From contig NZ_JALM01000034.1 of assembly GCF_000737195.2 (NCBI RefSeq), positions 1 to 64,000 on the forward strand: a stretch of DNA of 64,000 bases. Direction: 5' to 3'. The notes beneath the pieces were generated by a model, which had not been told where the DNA came from, made no database searches, and saw only the letters and a list, made by a program, of their open reading frames with translations. This document shows positions 23,365-32,933 of this stretch, one piece after another. This stretch comes from Sciscionella sediminilitoris (lineage in GTDB: Bacteria; Actinomycetota; Actinomycetes; Mycobacteriales; Pseudonocardiaceae). The stretch's first letter is position 1. Each line of letters opens with the position of its first letter. The translations under genes were made by a program, and so were the position numbers.

Positions 23365-26300
23365 GGTGACGAGGGGAGCGGTGTGCGCGGCCGGGGACGA
23401 CGCGCCGGAGGCACCGGAACAGGCCCAGCTGTGGGGATTCGGCCGCGCAGCCGCGCTGGAGAACCCGCAGGGGTGGGGCGGTCTGGTCGATGTTCCCGCT
23501 CAGGCGAGCGAGTCCGCCGTCGCCCTGCTGCGCGGGGTGCTCACCGGTCCGCGCGCCGAGGATCAGGTCGCGATCCGGGCCACCGGAGCGTTCGGCCGCC
23601 GTCTCGCGCACGCCGAACCCGCCGAGCGGGTGCGGTCGTGGCGGCCGCGCGGCACGGTGCTCGTGACCGGTGGAACCGGTGGCCTGGGCGGAATTCTGGC
23701 GCGGTGGCTGGTGGAGCACGGCGCCGAACGGGTGGTGCTGGTGTCCCGGCAGGGGGCCGCGGCGCCGGGCGCGGCGGAACTGATCGCCGAACTCGGCGCT
23801 CGGGTGAGCGTGCTCGCCTGCGATGTCGCCGACCGGGAAGCTCTCGACGCGGTGCTGCACCCGATCCGGGCAGACCTGCGCGCGGTGTTCCACCTGGCCG
23901 GTGTGCTCGATCTCGGCCTCGTCGAGTCCATGGACCGTAAGCGCTACGCGGATGTCCTGCGTCCCAAGGTCGCCGGTACGCGCAATCTCGACGAACTGAC
24001 CGCGGACCTCGAACTCGACGCGTTCGTGCTGTTCTCCTCGATCGCCGCATCCATCGGCAACGCCGTGCAGAGCGCCTACGGGGCGGCGAACGCCTACCTG
24101 GAGGCGGTCGCGCAACGGCGCCGGGCCACGGGCCTGCCCGCGACCTCGATCGCCTGGGGGCGCTGGGGCGAGGTCGGCATGGGTATGGGCGCCGAACTGG
24201 ACGAGCTGTTGAGCGGCCTCGGGGTGCCCGCGATGGCACCGGAGACCGGGCTGGCGGCCCTGGGCAACGCGCTCGACCGGGACACGATAGCGCTCACCGT
24301 CGCCGAACTGAGCTGGGACAAGTTCGCGCCGCCGTTCGCCGCGCTGCGGCCGAGCCCGCTGCTCGCCGAACTACCCGAGGTCCGTGCGATCGCGGAGGCC
24401 GAAGCCGCTCGCGCGCAGGAGGGGACCGAGATCGCAGCAGCCTGGCGCGCCAGCCTCGCCGGAATGCCGGAGGCCGAGCGGGAACGTGTCCTCACCGAGC
24501 TGGTTCGCACGCACACCGCGGCCGTGCTGGGGCACGCCGAGGGTGTCCCGGCCGGGCAGCAGTTCACCAAACTCGGCATCGACTCGCTGACCGCGATCGA
24601 ACTGCGCGGCCGGATCAACACCGAGACGGGCCTCGCGCTGCCGCCGACGATGGTGTTCGACCACGCCACTCCCGCCGCGCTCGCCGCGCAGCTGCTGACC
24701 GAGCTGGGGCCCGCGGCCGCGGCGGAGACCGGCGCGACCGTGACCGAACCCGGTTCCGCGGGCCTCGACATCGCCGTCGCCGGGCTCTCCTGCCGGTTCG
24801 CCGGTGGCAGCGACACACCCGAGCAGTTCTGGACGAACCTCGTGGAGGGCCGGGATCTGGTGCGCGAGGTTCCACCGGAGCGCTGGCGTGCCGCCGACTA
24901 CTACGACCCGGACCGCACCGCCGCGGGCAAGGCCTATACCCAGCAGGGAGCGTTCGTCTCCGAACTCGACGGCTGGGATGCCTCGTTCTTCGGCCTCGCA
25001 CCGCAGGAGGCGCGCCGCCTCGACCCGTCCTTCCGGCTGCTGATGGAACTGGTCTGGGAAGGGATCGAGGATGCCGGACTGACCGCGGAGGAGCTGCGCG
25101 GCAGCCGCACCGGGGTGTTCGCGGGCCTGATCGACACCATGCAGTACAGCATGCGCCAGCTGGAGGCCGACGGGGTCGGCGCGGCCGATGATCCCTACTT
25201 CGGCCTCGGGAGTTCGCTGTCCGCCGCGGCGGGCCGGATCGCGCACCTGCTGGATCTGCGCGGACCTTGCCTGACCGTGGACACGGCCTGTTCCTCGGCA
25301 CTGAGCGCGGCGCATCTCGCGGTGCAGAGTCTGCGCCGCGGCGAGTGCGATATCGCGATCGTCGGGGCCACCTCGGCGATGATCAACCCGGACGTGTTCA
25401 TCCAGTCCTGCAAGATGAGCATGCTCGCCGCCGACGGCCGTACGAAGACCTTCGACGAGTCGGCCGACGGCTACGTGATCGGCGAGGGCGGCGGGGTCGT
25501 GGTGCTGCGCCGCGCCGGCGAGATCGGCCCGGCCGGGCGGGCGCGCGCGGTCATCCGGGGTACCGCGACCAACCAGGACGGCCGCAGCAACGGTCTCACC
25601 GCTCCGAACCGGGCCGCGCAGCACGCCGTCATCCGCGCGGCCCTCGCCGATGCGGGGGCACGGCCCGACGAGATCGGTTACGTCGAGGCGCACGGCTCCG
25701 GTACCCAGCTGGGAGATGCCATCGAGTTCACCGCGCTCAAGGAGATCTTCGCCGAGCGCACCGCACCGGATCCGCTGTATGTCGGGGCGGTCAAGACGAA
25801 CGTCGGGCACACCCTCGCGGCCGCGGGCATGGCGGGCCTGATCAAGACCGTGCTCGCGCTGGAACACTCGACGCTGCCCGGCAACCTGAACCTGACCGAG
25901 CCGAATTCGGTCGTCACACCGGAGGGCACCGTCCGTCCGGTACCCGGTGTGCTGCCGTTCCCGGTCAACACCGACGGACTGCGGCGGGCGGGGGTCAGTT
26001 CCTTCGGCTGGTCCGGGACGAATGTCCACTTCGTACTCGACGCGGCCGCGCCCGCAGCGGCGCCCCGGCCGGGCCCGAACTGGCAGCTGCTGACCGTTTC
26101 CGGCCACTGCGCGGCCGGGCTGCGCGCCAATGCCGAGGCGCTGGCCGAACACCTGGATGCGGAACGGGATCTCGAATTCGCCGACGTCGCCTTCACCACC
26201 CAGGCAGGGCGCAGCGCGCTGCCCCGGCGCAGGGCGGTGGTGGTACGCGACGCCGCCGAGGCCGTCACGGCGCTGCGCGGTCTGCGGGACGGCGCGGACA

Positions 26301-29038
26301 CCGAGGAAACGGTGAGCACCGAACGCCGGCGCTTCGGGCTGGTGCTTCCCGGGACCGTGCGGCCCTGGTCGCAGGTCACCGACGAGCTCTACGGCACCGA
26401 ACCCGCCTTCCGCGCCGCCATCGAGGAGTGCGCCGCCGTGCTGGCCGAGCGGGCCGATGCGGATGGTGTGGTCGATCTGCTCGCCGCCCTGGCCGGGACT
26501 GCCGAGGCCGATGAGCGCGCCGTGGTGTTCGCCGTCGAATACGCCTATTGGCGGTTGCTGACCGCCTGGGGCCTGGAGCCCGCAGTGCTGCTCGGCCGTG
26601 GCACCGGGGAGTGCGTCGCGGCTGTGGCCGGCGGGCTGTTCGGCCTCGCCGAGGGACTCGAACTCGCGCTGGGCACGGCGATTCCGGCCGCCGAGACGCC
26701 TGGGATCCCGGTGATCTCCGCGCGCACCGGCAAGCAGCTCACCGCGGCCGAGGCCACGGACCCGGGGCACTGGGCCGGATCGGCCGACCGGTTCACCGAC
26801 GGGCTGCGGGCCGCCACCGACTACGCCGAGATCCTCGTCGAGGCCGGGCTCGGTGCCGCCGGGGCGGAAACCGCCGCCCAGTGCGCGCCGCGGACTCCGG
26901 TGGTGTCCCTGCTCGCCGATCCCGCGCCGGGGGACGACCGGCGGTGCTGGCTCACCGCGCTCGGCAGGCTGTGGGAACTGGGCGTGCGGATCGACTGGAG
27001 TGCCGGGGCCGGACCGGGACGCCAGTTCGTCCGGCTGCCGTCCTACCGGTTCCAGCGCACCCGCTACTGGCCCGAGGTCGAATCGCGGGGCAGCAGCTGG
27101 TCCATGTCCCAGATGAGCGGGAACGAGACCGCGGCGGAACCGGCACCGGTGCGCGACGGGCTGGTCACCCATGTCCCGACCTGGCGCAGGGACAACACCC
27201 GGCGGATCCCCGCCGAACCGGGGGAGCTGCTGCTGTTCGCCGAGCCGGGCCCGTTCGCCGAGGAGTTCATCAGCCAAGCCAGGGAAGCGGGGCATCAGGT
27301 CACCCTGGCCGGTGCGGATCCGTCCGATGTGGACGCTTACCGCCGGGTGTTGGCCGCCGCGGGCGGGGAGGGGCCGCTGCGGGTGGTGCACGCGCACGGG
27401 CTGACCGCGAGCGACCGGGAATCCGGTTTCTACAGCCTGATGTGGCTCGGCCAGGCGATCGGTGCCGAGTGTTCCGCGCGCCGCGTCGAGCTGCTGACAC
27501 TGGGCCGCTGTGGTTTCGACGTGCTCGGTGCGGACGCCACCGATCCGTTCAGCCCGACACTGGCCGCGGCCGGTGACGCGATCGCCGCGGAGTACCCGCT
27601 GGTCCGCGCGCAGTACGCCGATCTCGCCGAAACCGGGGACCTCGCGGGCCAGGCGCTGAGCGAACTCGATCTGCTCGCGGCCTCGCCGGTATCCACCTCG
27701 GACACGGTGGACGGCGTCGCGGTTGCCGCCTGGCGCGGTGGCCGTCGCTGGCTACGGGATTTCGATGTCGTGGAGCTGCCGGAGGCCACCGCGGAGCAGG
27801 CGTGGAAACCCGGTGGCACGTATCTGATCACCGGCGGGCTCGGGGTGCTCGGCCTGGCGCTCGCGCGGCGGCTCGCCCCGCTCGGGGTGAATCTCGCACT
27901 CGCCGGTCGCAGCACGCTGCCACCGGAGGACAGCTGGGACGACTGGATCAGCGCGCACGGAGTGGACGACCGGACCAGCTCGGTGCTGCTGGCGATCCGG
28001 GATCTGCGCGCGCTCGGTGCCGAGGTACTGACGGTGCGGGCCGATGTGAGCATGCCCGGCGAGGCGAAGGCGTTGCTGGCCGAGGTGCGCGGTCACTTCG
28101 GCGCACTGGACGGTGTGGTGCACGCGGCCGGTATCGCCGGGGGCGGTCTGCTGCAGAACAAGACCCGAGAGCAGGCGGCCGCGGTGCTGGCCCCGAAAAT
28201 CGACGGCACCCTGGCCCTTGCCGAGGCACTGCGCGCGGAACCGGTCGAGGTGCTGGTGCTGTACTCCTCCACGGTCACCCTCACCGTCGGCGTCGGCGAG
28301 ACGGACTACTCCGCGGCCAATGCCTTCCTCGACGGGTTCGCCGCGGTGGAGAACGCGCTCGGCACCGCCGCCGAACGGGTGGTCTCGGTGGCGTGGGGAC
28401 CGTGGCAGCTGGATGCCTGGACCAACTCCGGGCTGTCCGGATCGGCCGAGCTGCAGGACGGTGCGCGCCGGTTCCGGGAGGAGTTCGGCATCGGAGCCGA
28501 GGAAGGCACCGAGCTGCTGACCAGGATCCTCGCCTCGGGTGAGCCACAGGTGACCGTGCTGCCCCTGCCGCTGACCGAGGTGCTCGGCGCGCTGGGCCGG
28601 ATGGGCTCGGTGGACGCGCTGGTCGGTGGTGCCGAGACCGGGGTGCCGTCCGGACAGCGGTACCCGCGCCCGGAACTGCGCACCGCGTTCCTCGCCCCGC
28701 GCACCCCAGTGGAGGAACGGGTCGCCGCGGCCTGGTGCGAATGCCTGGGCCTGGAACAGGTCGGGGTGCACGATCCGTTCTTCGACCTCGGCGGCACCTC
28801 GCTGATCGGGCTCGTGCTGATCGGCAGGGTGGCCAAGGAGTTCGGTGTCGACCTTGCCCCGGCCAGCCTGTTCGAGAAGCCGACCATCGCCGAGTTCGTC
28901 ACCCTGCTCGGCGAGCCGCAGTCCGCCGAGGCGCCCGCGGAGCCCGGCGGGGTGACCGAGGACGTCTCCGCACGCGGGCAGCGCCGCCGCGCCCGTGCCG
29001 CGAATCTCCGCAAACGACCGAGCCGGACCGGAAGGTGA
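20174..29038 (+). CDS. Type I polyketide synthase (KS-AT-KR-ACP / KS-AT*-KR-PCP-like ACP)
   Basis: It starts at ATG 20174 with an N-terminal docking helix (YVDYLKRMAADLRETRREL). Module 1: KS (TACSSA, Cys near 20789), malonyl-type AT (GHSVGE near 22097, HAFH near 22390), no DH, KR with intact Ser-Tyr-Asn but HLAGVLDLG instead of LDD and no type-A Trp, ACP Ser near 24584. Module 2 belongs to another PKS lineage: KS with TACSSA, HGSGTQLGD and NVGHT; an AT remnant where the GHSxGE box reads GRGTGE (about 26594-26611), so the catalytic Ser is gone and the HAFH segment is deleted; a KR with GGLGVLG and HAAGIAGGG; and an ACP with FFDLGGTSL (Ser near 28799) that resembles NRPS carriers. The C-terminus is a basic tail rich in Arg, not the usual acidic docking helix, and there is no thioesterase. 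Module 2 needs acyl units from another AT. Confidence 0.93.
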   Translation: MPSEEQYVDYLKRMAADLRETRRELADVRKREREPIAITAMSCRFPGGVRTAGQLWDVVAEGVDAISPWPTDRGWDIEAIHDKDASKSGTSYVREGGFLHDAAEFDNELFGISPREAEATDPQQRLLLETAWEAVELAGIAPDSLKGSATGVFAGVGFTDYASRLSTLPEEHEGYLGIGTSGSVVSGRVSYVLGLEGPSVSVDTACSSALVALHLAARSLRSGECTLALAGGVTVMATPGAFVEFSRQRGLAPDGRCKPFAAAADGTNWAEGAGMLVLERLSDARRNGHPVLAVIRGSAVNSDGPSSGLTAPNGPAQQRVIRAALADAGVDAAGVDMVEAHGTGTALGDPIEAQALLATYGRERETPLWLGSVKSNIGHAQAAAGIAGIVKAVEAMRHGVLPATLHAGEPSSHVDWTSGAVELLTESRPWPETGRPRRSGVSAFGISGTNAHVVLEQAAEEAAPERTILAPPVIPYPLSGASASALRAQAAALLSTVDESAAEPVDVAHSLVATRTVLDHRAVVTGADRQELAAGLRALADGGAGTVTGNDTGGRLAALFTGQGAQRLGMGQRLYECFPVFAEAFDKACAHLPGVREVAFGTDPGLIERTEFAQPALFAFEVALYRLLAAWGVRPDFLAGHSVGELAAAHVAGVFSLEDAARLVLARGRLMQALPPGGAMIALEASEDEVREHLSGEVALAAVNGPRAVVLSGREEATLAVAARFPDRRSTRLTVSHAFHSALMEPMLAEFTAVARTLTYHEPSIPIVSTLTGAFADRLTDPDYWAEHVRGTVRFADAVETLHANGARVFLELGPDAALTPMGRSVRPDDAVFAASQRKDRDEAQTLLAALGMVHSNGVAVDWAEYLAGSGARTVALPSYPFQRKRFWLEDPGADRVLGGTEDSRFWSVVEAGDVGEFAAELNLSDSAAPLGTVLPALTRYRRARSVAAEADTLGYEIRWQPCTPANTAASGRWLLVSSRATEEHPWTAATLQALSGAEVRRLVLDRPDQLSLDELADGEPYDGIVSLLALDQTETDGLSFGAEASMELVRELSAREPQGPLWTVTRGAVCAAGDDAPEAPEQAQLWGFGRAAALENPQGWGGLVDVPAQASESAVALLRGVLTGPRAEDQVAIRATGAFGRRLAHAEPAERVRSWRPRGTVLVTGGTGGLGGILARWLVEHGAERVVLVSRQGAAAPGAAELIAELGARVSVLACDVADREALDAVLHPIRADLRAVFHLAGVLDLGLVESMDRKRYADVLRPKVAGTRNLDELTADLELDAFVLFSSIAASIGNAVQSAYGAANAYLEAVAQRRRATGLPATSIAWGRWGEVGMGMGAELDELLSGLGVPAMAPETGLAALGNALDRDTIALTVAELSWDKFAPPFAALRPSPLLAELPEVRAIAEAEAARAQEGTEIAAAWRASLAGMPEAERERVLTELVRTHTAAVLGHAEGVPAGQQFTKLGIDSLTAIELRGRINTETGLALPPTMVFDHATPAALAAQLLTELGPAAAAETGATVTEPGSAGLDIAVAGLSCRFAGGSDTPEQFWTNLVEGRDLVREVPPERWRAADYYDPDRTAAGKAYTQQGAFVSELDGWDASFFGLAPQEARRLDPSFRLLMELVWEGIEDAGLTAEELRGSRTGVFAGLIDTMQYSMRQLEADGVGAADDPYFGLGSSLSAAAGRIAHLLDLRGPCLTVDTACSSALSAAHLAVQSLRRGECDIAIVGATSAMINPDVFIQSCKMSMLAADGRTKTFDESADGYVIGEGGGVVVLRRAGEIGPAGRARAVIRGTATNQDGRSNGLTAPNRAAQHAVIRAALADAGARPDEIGYVEAHGSGTQLGDAIEFTALKEIFAERTAPDPLYVGAVKTNVGHTLAAAGMAGLIKTVLALEHSTLPGNLNLTEPNSVVTPEGTVRPVPGVLPFPVNTDGLRRAGVSSFGWSGTNVHFVLDAAAPAAAPRPGPNWQLLTVSGHCAAGLRANAEALAEHLDAERDLEFADVAFTTQAGRSALPRRRAVVVRDAAEAVTALRGLRDGADTEETVSTERRRFGLVLPGTVRPWSQVTDELYGTEPAFRAAIEECAAVLAERADADGVVDLLAALAGTAEADERAVVFAVEYAYWRLLTAWGLEPAVLLGRGTGECVAAVAGGLFGLAEGLELALGTAIPAAETPGIPVISARTGKQLTAAEATDPGHWAGSADRFTDGLRAATDYAEILVEAGLGAAGAETAAQCAPRTPVVSLLADPAPGDDRRCWLTALGRLWELGVRIDWSAGAGPGRQFVRLPSYRFQRTRYWPEVESRGSSWSMSQMSGNETAAEPAPVRDGLVTHVPTWRRDNTRRIPAEPGELLLFAEPGPFAEEFISQAREAGHQVTLAGADPSDVDAYRRVLAAAGGEGPLRVVHAHGLTASDRESGFYSLMWLGQAIGAECSARRVELLTLGRCGFDVLGADATDPFSPTLAAAGDAIAAEYPLVRAQYADLAETGDLAGQALSELDLLAASPVSTSDTVDGVAVAAWRGGRRWLRDFDVVELPEATAEQAWKPGGTYLITGGLGVLGLALARRLAPLGVNLALAGRSTLPPEDSWDDWISAHGVDDRTSSVLLAIRDLRALGAEVLTVRADVSMPGEAKALLAEVRGHFGALDGVVHAAGIAGGGLLQNKTREQAAAVLAPKIDGTLALAEALRAEPVEVLVLYSSTVTLTVGVGETDYSAANAFLDGFAAVENALGTAAERVVSVAWGPWQLDAWTNSGLSGSAELQDGARRFREEFGIGAEEGTELLTRILASGEPQVTVLPLPLTEVLGALGRMGSVDALVGGAETGVPSGQRYPRPELRTAFLAPRTPVEERVAAAWCECLGLEQVGVHDPFFDLGGTSLIGLVLIGRVAKEFGVDLAPASLFEKPTIAEFVTLLGEPQSAEAPAEPGGVTEDVSARGQRRRARAANLRKRPSRTGR

Positions 29039-29046
29039 ACCGCGCG

Positions 29047-32000
29047 ATGGCCATGCAACCACGGGACACCGCCGACGACATCGCGATCGTCGGCATGGCC
29101 GGGAATTTCCCCGGTGCGCCCACCCTGGACAAGTTCTGGGCCGAGCTGCGCGCCGGGCGGGACGGCATCACCCGGATGACCCGCGAGGAATTGCTCGAGG
29201 CGGGGGTTTCCGCGGAACTGGCCGACGATCCCGCGTTCGTCGCCGCGGCCGGGATGCTGCCCGACATCGACCGCTTCGACGCGGACTTCTTCGGTTACGA
29301 CCGGGCCGATGCCGAACTGCTCGACCCACAGCACCGGCTGTTCCTGGAATGCGCGTGGCACGCGCTCGAGGACGCGGGAATCGATCCGGACGGGGTCGAT
29401 GGCCTGGCCGCGGTGTTCACCGGTGGCGCGCCGAGCACCTACCTGATGTCGAACCTGCTGCAGAACGACGGCACGGTGCTGACCGTGGGGCCGGACCAGC
29501 TGATCCTGCAGAACGAGAAGGATCTGCTCGCCTCGCGCCTGTCGTTCGCGCTCGATTTCACCGGGCCCTCGGTGAGTGTGCAGAGCTGCAGCTCGACCGG
29601 GCTGAGCGTGGTCGCCCAGGCGTGCTCCAGCCTGCTCACCGGCGAATCCGATCTCGCCGTCGCAGGCGCGGTATCCGTTGTGGTGCCCCAGGAACCGGGC
29701 TATCTCTACCGCGCGGACAGCCGGTTCGCTCCGGACGGGGTGAACCGGATCCTGGACGCCGAGGCCACCGGCAAGGTACCCGGTAACGGTCTCGGCGCGA
29801 TCGTGTTGCGGCGGTTGGAGGACGTGCAGGCCGAGGGGGACCGTGTCTACGCCGTGATCCGCGGCTGGGCCATCCACCACGAGGGAAGGCAGGGCCGCCA
29901 GTCGTTCAACCGCCCCGGCGTTCCCGGTCAGGCAGCCGTCGTCGCGGAGGCCATGGCCGCCGCGGATGTCGAACCCTGCGATATCGACCACGTGGAAGTG
30001 TCCACGCTGGGGACTCCGTTCGGCGATGTGGCCGAGATCGCCGCGCTGCAGCGGATCTTCGACGTCGAGGACGTCGAGCAGGTCACGCTCGGCTCGATCG
30101 ACGCGAATCTCGGGCACATCAACCAGGCCGGTGGTATCGCCCGGCTGATCAAGGCCGCACTCGCGCTGTACCACGAGGAACTGCCGCCCGCGATCAACTT
30201 CGAACGCCCGAATCCGCAGTTCGCGCACAGCGGGGACAAACTTGTCGTACCGCGGGAACGCACCGCGTGGCCGCGCGGGCAGCGCCCGCGGCTGGCCGGG
30301 GTGAGCGCCAACGGGTTCGGCGGAACCGATGCGCACGTGGTGCTCGAGGAGGCCCCGGAGCCGGATCCGGAACCGCGTCCCGCGGCGCGCCCGCACCAGC
30401 TGCTCGTCTGGTCGGCGCGGACCGCCGAGGCCGCCGAGGCCGCGAGCGCACGACTCGCCGCCGATCGGGAGAACTGGACGGATCTCGCCGATGTGGCGTA
30501 CACGCTGCAGACCGGGCGCAAAGCGTTCGCGCACCGGCGGATGGCCGTGGTGTCCTCGCTCGAGGACGCGGCCGAGGTCTTCACCGAGTCCGCTGCCGGA
30601 AAGGACTCCAGGATCCTCGCCGAGGCCGGGAGTTTTCCCCGCCAGGCCGGGTTTCTGCTGCCCGGGGTCGGTGAGCAGTACCGCGGTATGGCCGGTGGCC
30701 TCTACGAGAGCGAGCCGGAATTCAAAGCCGCGGTCGACGAGTGCGCCGCCCTGTTCACCGGACAGCTCGGCAGCGATCCGACGGAGAGCCTGCGCGGGCC
30801 CCGGTCGGACGGCGGCGGCGAGCTCGCCCGGCTGCTCGGCCGCGCCGCCGATACCGAGGAGGCCGGTCCGTCCCTCACCCAGCCCGCCGTGTTCACCCTC
30901 GGCTACGCGCTCGGCAGGCTGCTGCGCGCCTGGGGAATCGAGCCCTCGGTACTGGCCGGGTACAGCGTCGGCGAGTTCGCGGCCGCGGCGCTCGCGGGCG
31001 CGCTGACCCTGGAGGAGGCGACCGAGCTCGTCGCGTTCCGCTCCCGGCTGATCGAGAAACTGCCGCGCGGGGCAATGTCCGCGGTCCCGCTCGGTGCGGC
31101 CGAGCTGACCGCGCTGGTGGGTGATCCGGCGGCGTTCGGGGTGGACCTCGCCGCGGTCAACGGCCCCCAGCTGGTGGTGGTCTCCGGCACGGTCGAGGGG
31201 ATGACCGGGCTGACCGAGGCGCTCGCCGAACACGGTGTCCCCGCGCGTCCGCTGCGTACCACGCACGCCTTCCATTCGCGCACCCTGCGCCCGGTGGCGG
31301 CCGAACTGACCGCGTGGGCGCGGCAGCACCTGAACCCACAGGAACCGGATGTGCCGTACCTGTCCAACCTCACCGGGGCGCCGATCACCGGGAAGCAGCT
31401 CCGCGATCCGGGCTACTGGGCCGAGCACATGTGTCGTCCGGTGCAGTTCGCGGCGATGATCGAGCATTCGGCCAGTGCCCTGCCTGACACCGTGTTGCTG
31501 GAACTCGGCGCGGGCCAGTCGCTCGGGGCCATGTTCCGCGGTCATCCGGCTTTTCCGCAGCAGTCCTGGCGGCTGCTCGTGCCGACCCTGCCCGGCGAGG
31601 CCGATCCCCGCCCGGACACCGAAGTGCTTGCCGGGGCGCTCGGCCGGTGCTGGCTGTCCGGGGTGGAGCTCGACTGGCGCGCGTACCACGAGGGGCGAAA
31701 ACCGCGGAAGACCACGGTGCCGGGCTACGTGTTCGGCGGTGAGCGGTACTGGATCGAGCCGACGGCGGCCCGGTCCGCGACCGAGGTCGCCCTCGGCGCC
31801 CGCGAAGCGGACGCGGCGCGCCCGCAGCCGGTCTACCTGGTGGACGGGCCGGTGGACCGAACGGCCCGCGATCTGGCCACCCGGCTCGGTGCGGAGCTCG
31901 GGGCGACGGTGGTGTTCGCGGCGGAGCACCCCGGCGGGACCGAGGCGGTGCGGACCGAGTACGGGCGGCTGGACGGTGTGCTGGACCTGACGATGAGCGA

Positions 32001-32052
32001 TGCCGTCGAGAGCAATGCCGCCGGGAGCAACGCAGCCAAGGAGGAACGATGA
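29047..32052 (+). CDS. KS-AT didomain protein without carrier domain, atypical KS
   Basis: I chose ATG 29047 because GGAAGGTG sits 9 bases upstream; GTG 29035, overlapping the previous stop, is the alternative. Residues about 10-430 are a ketosynthase with active-site Cys181 in SCSST and the second His in NLGH (His357). The HGTGT box reads STLGT, so the first catalytic His is Ser319. Residues about 535-850 are an acyltransferase with GYSVGE (Ser640) and HAFH (near 740). A tail of about 90 residues follows, and no ACP, KR or thioesterase is present. The last codon overlaps the next gene (ATGA). The position, between a PKS with a dead AT and a discrete extender-unit ACP, suggests it supplies AT activity in trans or forms a split module with that ACP (inference). 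The KS may be non-elongating, because the HGTGT His normally helps decarboxylate the extender. Confidence 0.88.
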   Translation: MAMQPRDTADDIAIVGMAGNFPGAPTLDKFWAELRAGRDGITRMTREELLEAGVSAELADDPAFVAAAGMLPDIDRFDADFFGYDRADAELLDPQHRLFLECAWHALEDAGIDPDGVDGLAAVFTGGAPSTYLMSNLLQNDGTVLTVGPDQLILQNEKDLLASRLSFALDFTGPSVSVQSCSSTGLSVVAQACSSLLTGESDLAVAGAVSVVVPQEPGYLYRADSRFAPDGVNRILDAEATGKVPGNGLGAIVLRRLEDVQAEGDRVYAVIRGWAIHHEGRQGRQSFNRPGVPGQAAVVAEAMAAADVEPCDIDHVEVSTLGTPFGDVAEIAALQRIFDVEDVEQVTLGSIDANLGHINQAGGIARLIKAALALYHEELPPAINFERPNPQFAHSGDKLVVPRERTAWPRGQRPRLAGVSANGFGGTDAHVVLEEAPEPDPEPRPAARPHQLLVWSARTAEAAEAASARLAADRENWTDLADVAYTLQTGRKAFAHRRMAVVSSLEDAAEVFTESAAGKDSRILAEAGSFPRQAGFLLPGVGEQYRGMAGGLYESEPEFKAAVDECAALFTGQLGSDPTESLRGPRSDGGGELARLLGRAADTEEAGPSLTQPAVFTLGYALGRLLRAWGIEPSVLAGYSVGEFAAAALAGALTLEEATELVAFRSRLIEKLPRGAMSAVPLGAAELTALVGDPAAFGVDLAAVNGPQLVVVSGTVEGMTGLTEALAEHGVPARPLRTTHAFHSRTLRPVAAELTAWARQHLNPQEPDVPYLSNLTGAPITGKQLRDPGYWAEHMCRPVQFAAMIEHSASALPDTVLLELGAGQSLGAMFRGHPAFPQQSWRLLVPTLPGEADPRPDTEVLAGALGRCWLSGVELDWRAYHEGRKPRKTTVPGYVFGGERYWIEPTAARSATEVALGAREADAARPQPVYLVDGPVDRTARDLATRLGAELGATVVFAAEHPGGTEAVRTEYGRLDGVLDLTMSDAVESNAAGSNAAKEER

Positions 32053-32897
32053 CAAAGGTCGGAGTGGTCGGTGCCGGGGTGATGGGCACCGGGGTCGCGC
32101 AGAACCTGGCGACCAGCGGGCACGAGGTCACGCTCGTGGATGTCGACGGGGCCACGGTCTCCGCTGCCCTGGACCGCATCGAGCTGGAGTGCCGGATGAG
32201 CCGGATGCTCGGCGGGCCGGAACTGGATGCCGACGCGGTGCTCGCCCGGATCAGCACGGGTACAAAGCTGGAGGCACTGGCCGAATCCGCGGTGGTGATC
32301 GAGAACATCACCGAGAACTGGGATCTCAAGGCACGGCTGTACCCGCGGCTCGACGCGGCATGCAAGGACGACACCGTGTTCGTGGTCAACACCTCGGCCA
32401 TCCCGATCACCAAGCTCGCCGCATGCACCGGCCGCCCGGACAGGGTACTGGGGGTGCATTTCATGAACCCGGTCCCGATGAAATCCGCCTGCGAGTTCAT
32501 CCCCGGATACCACACCAGCGAGGCCACGAAGGACACCGTGCGGGAGCTGCTGGAGTCCATGGGCAAGAAACCCATCCCGGTCAACGACGCGTCCGGGTTC
32601 GTGTCCAATCGGGTGCTCATGCTGACCGTCAACGAGGCCGCGTTCCTCGTGCACGAGGGGGTCGCCGACGCGGCCACCGTCGACGAGGTGTTCCGCGAGT
32701 GTTTCGGGCACCCCATGGGTCCGCTGGAGACCGCGGACCTGATCGGCGTCGACACGATCCTCTACAGCGTCGAGGTGCTCTATGAGGAATTCAACGACAG
32801 CAAGTACCGGCCCTGCCCGCTGCTCAAACAGATGACCGCGGCGGGACTGCACGGTCGCAAGAGCGGCAAGGGTTTCCACAGCTACTCCCACGCCTGA
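32049..32897 (+). CDS. 3-hydroxyacyl-CoA dehydrogenase-like protein of C2-oxygenated malonyl-ACP synthesis (FkbK-like)
   Basis: The 282-residue protein starts with a Rossmann fold carrying GxGxxG (Gly8, Gly10, Gly13) and then has VHFMNPVP and SGFVSNR blocks typical of 3-hydroxybutyryl-CoA dehydrogenases. In methoxymalonyl- and hydroxymalonyl-ACP pathways this family oxidises the C3 hydroxyl of glyceryl-ACP toward the aldehyde level, working with the acyl-CoA dehydrogenase homologue. Its ATG overlaps the stop of the KS-AT gene by four bases, so the two are probably translated together. It is followed after 36 bases by the discrete ACP and then by the acyl-CoA dehydrogenase and FkbH genes, which fixes the pathway. 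The function is by family and context; the acyl-ACP substrate is inferred. Confidence 0.9.
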   Translation: MTKVGVVGAGVMGTGVAQNLATSGHEVTLVDVDGATVSAALDRIELECRMSRMLGGPELDADAVLARISTGTKLEALAESAVVIENITENWDLKARLYPRLDAACKDDTVFVVNTSAIPITKLAACTGRPDRVLGVHFMNPVPMKSACEFIPGYHTSEATKDTVRELLESMGKKPIPVNDASGFVSNRVLMLTVNEAAFLVHEGVADAATVDEVFRECFGHPMGPLETADLIGVDTILYSVEVLYEEFNDSKYRPCPLLKQMTAAGLHGRKSGKGFHSYSHA

Positions 32898-32933
32898 GAC
32901 CGGCCAGACGATTCCACAGGAAAGAGGTTCCCC

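Noticed and set aside
28735-29046. Upstream extension of the KS-AT frame into the previous PKS gene
   Set aside because: The overlapped sequence encodes the carrier domain and tail of the third PKS in another frame. ATG 29047 with a ribosome site fits the KS start.
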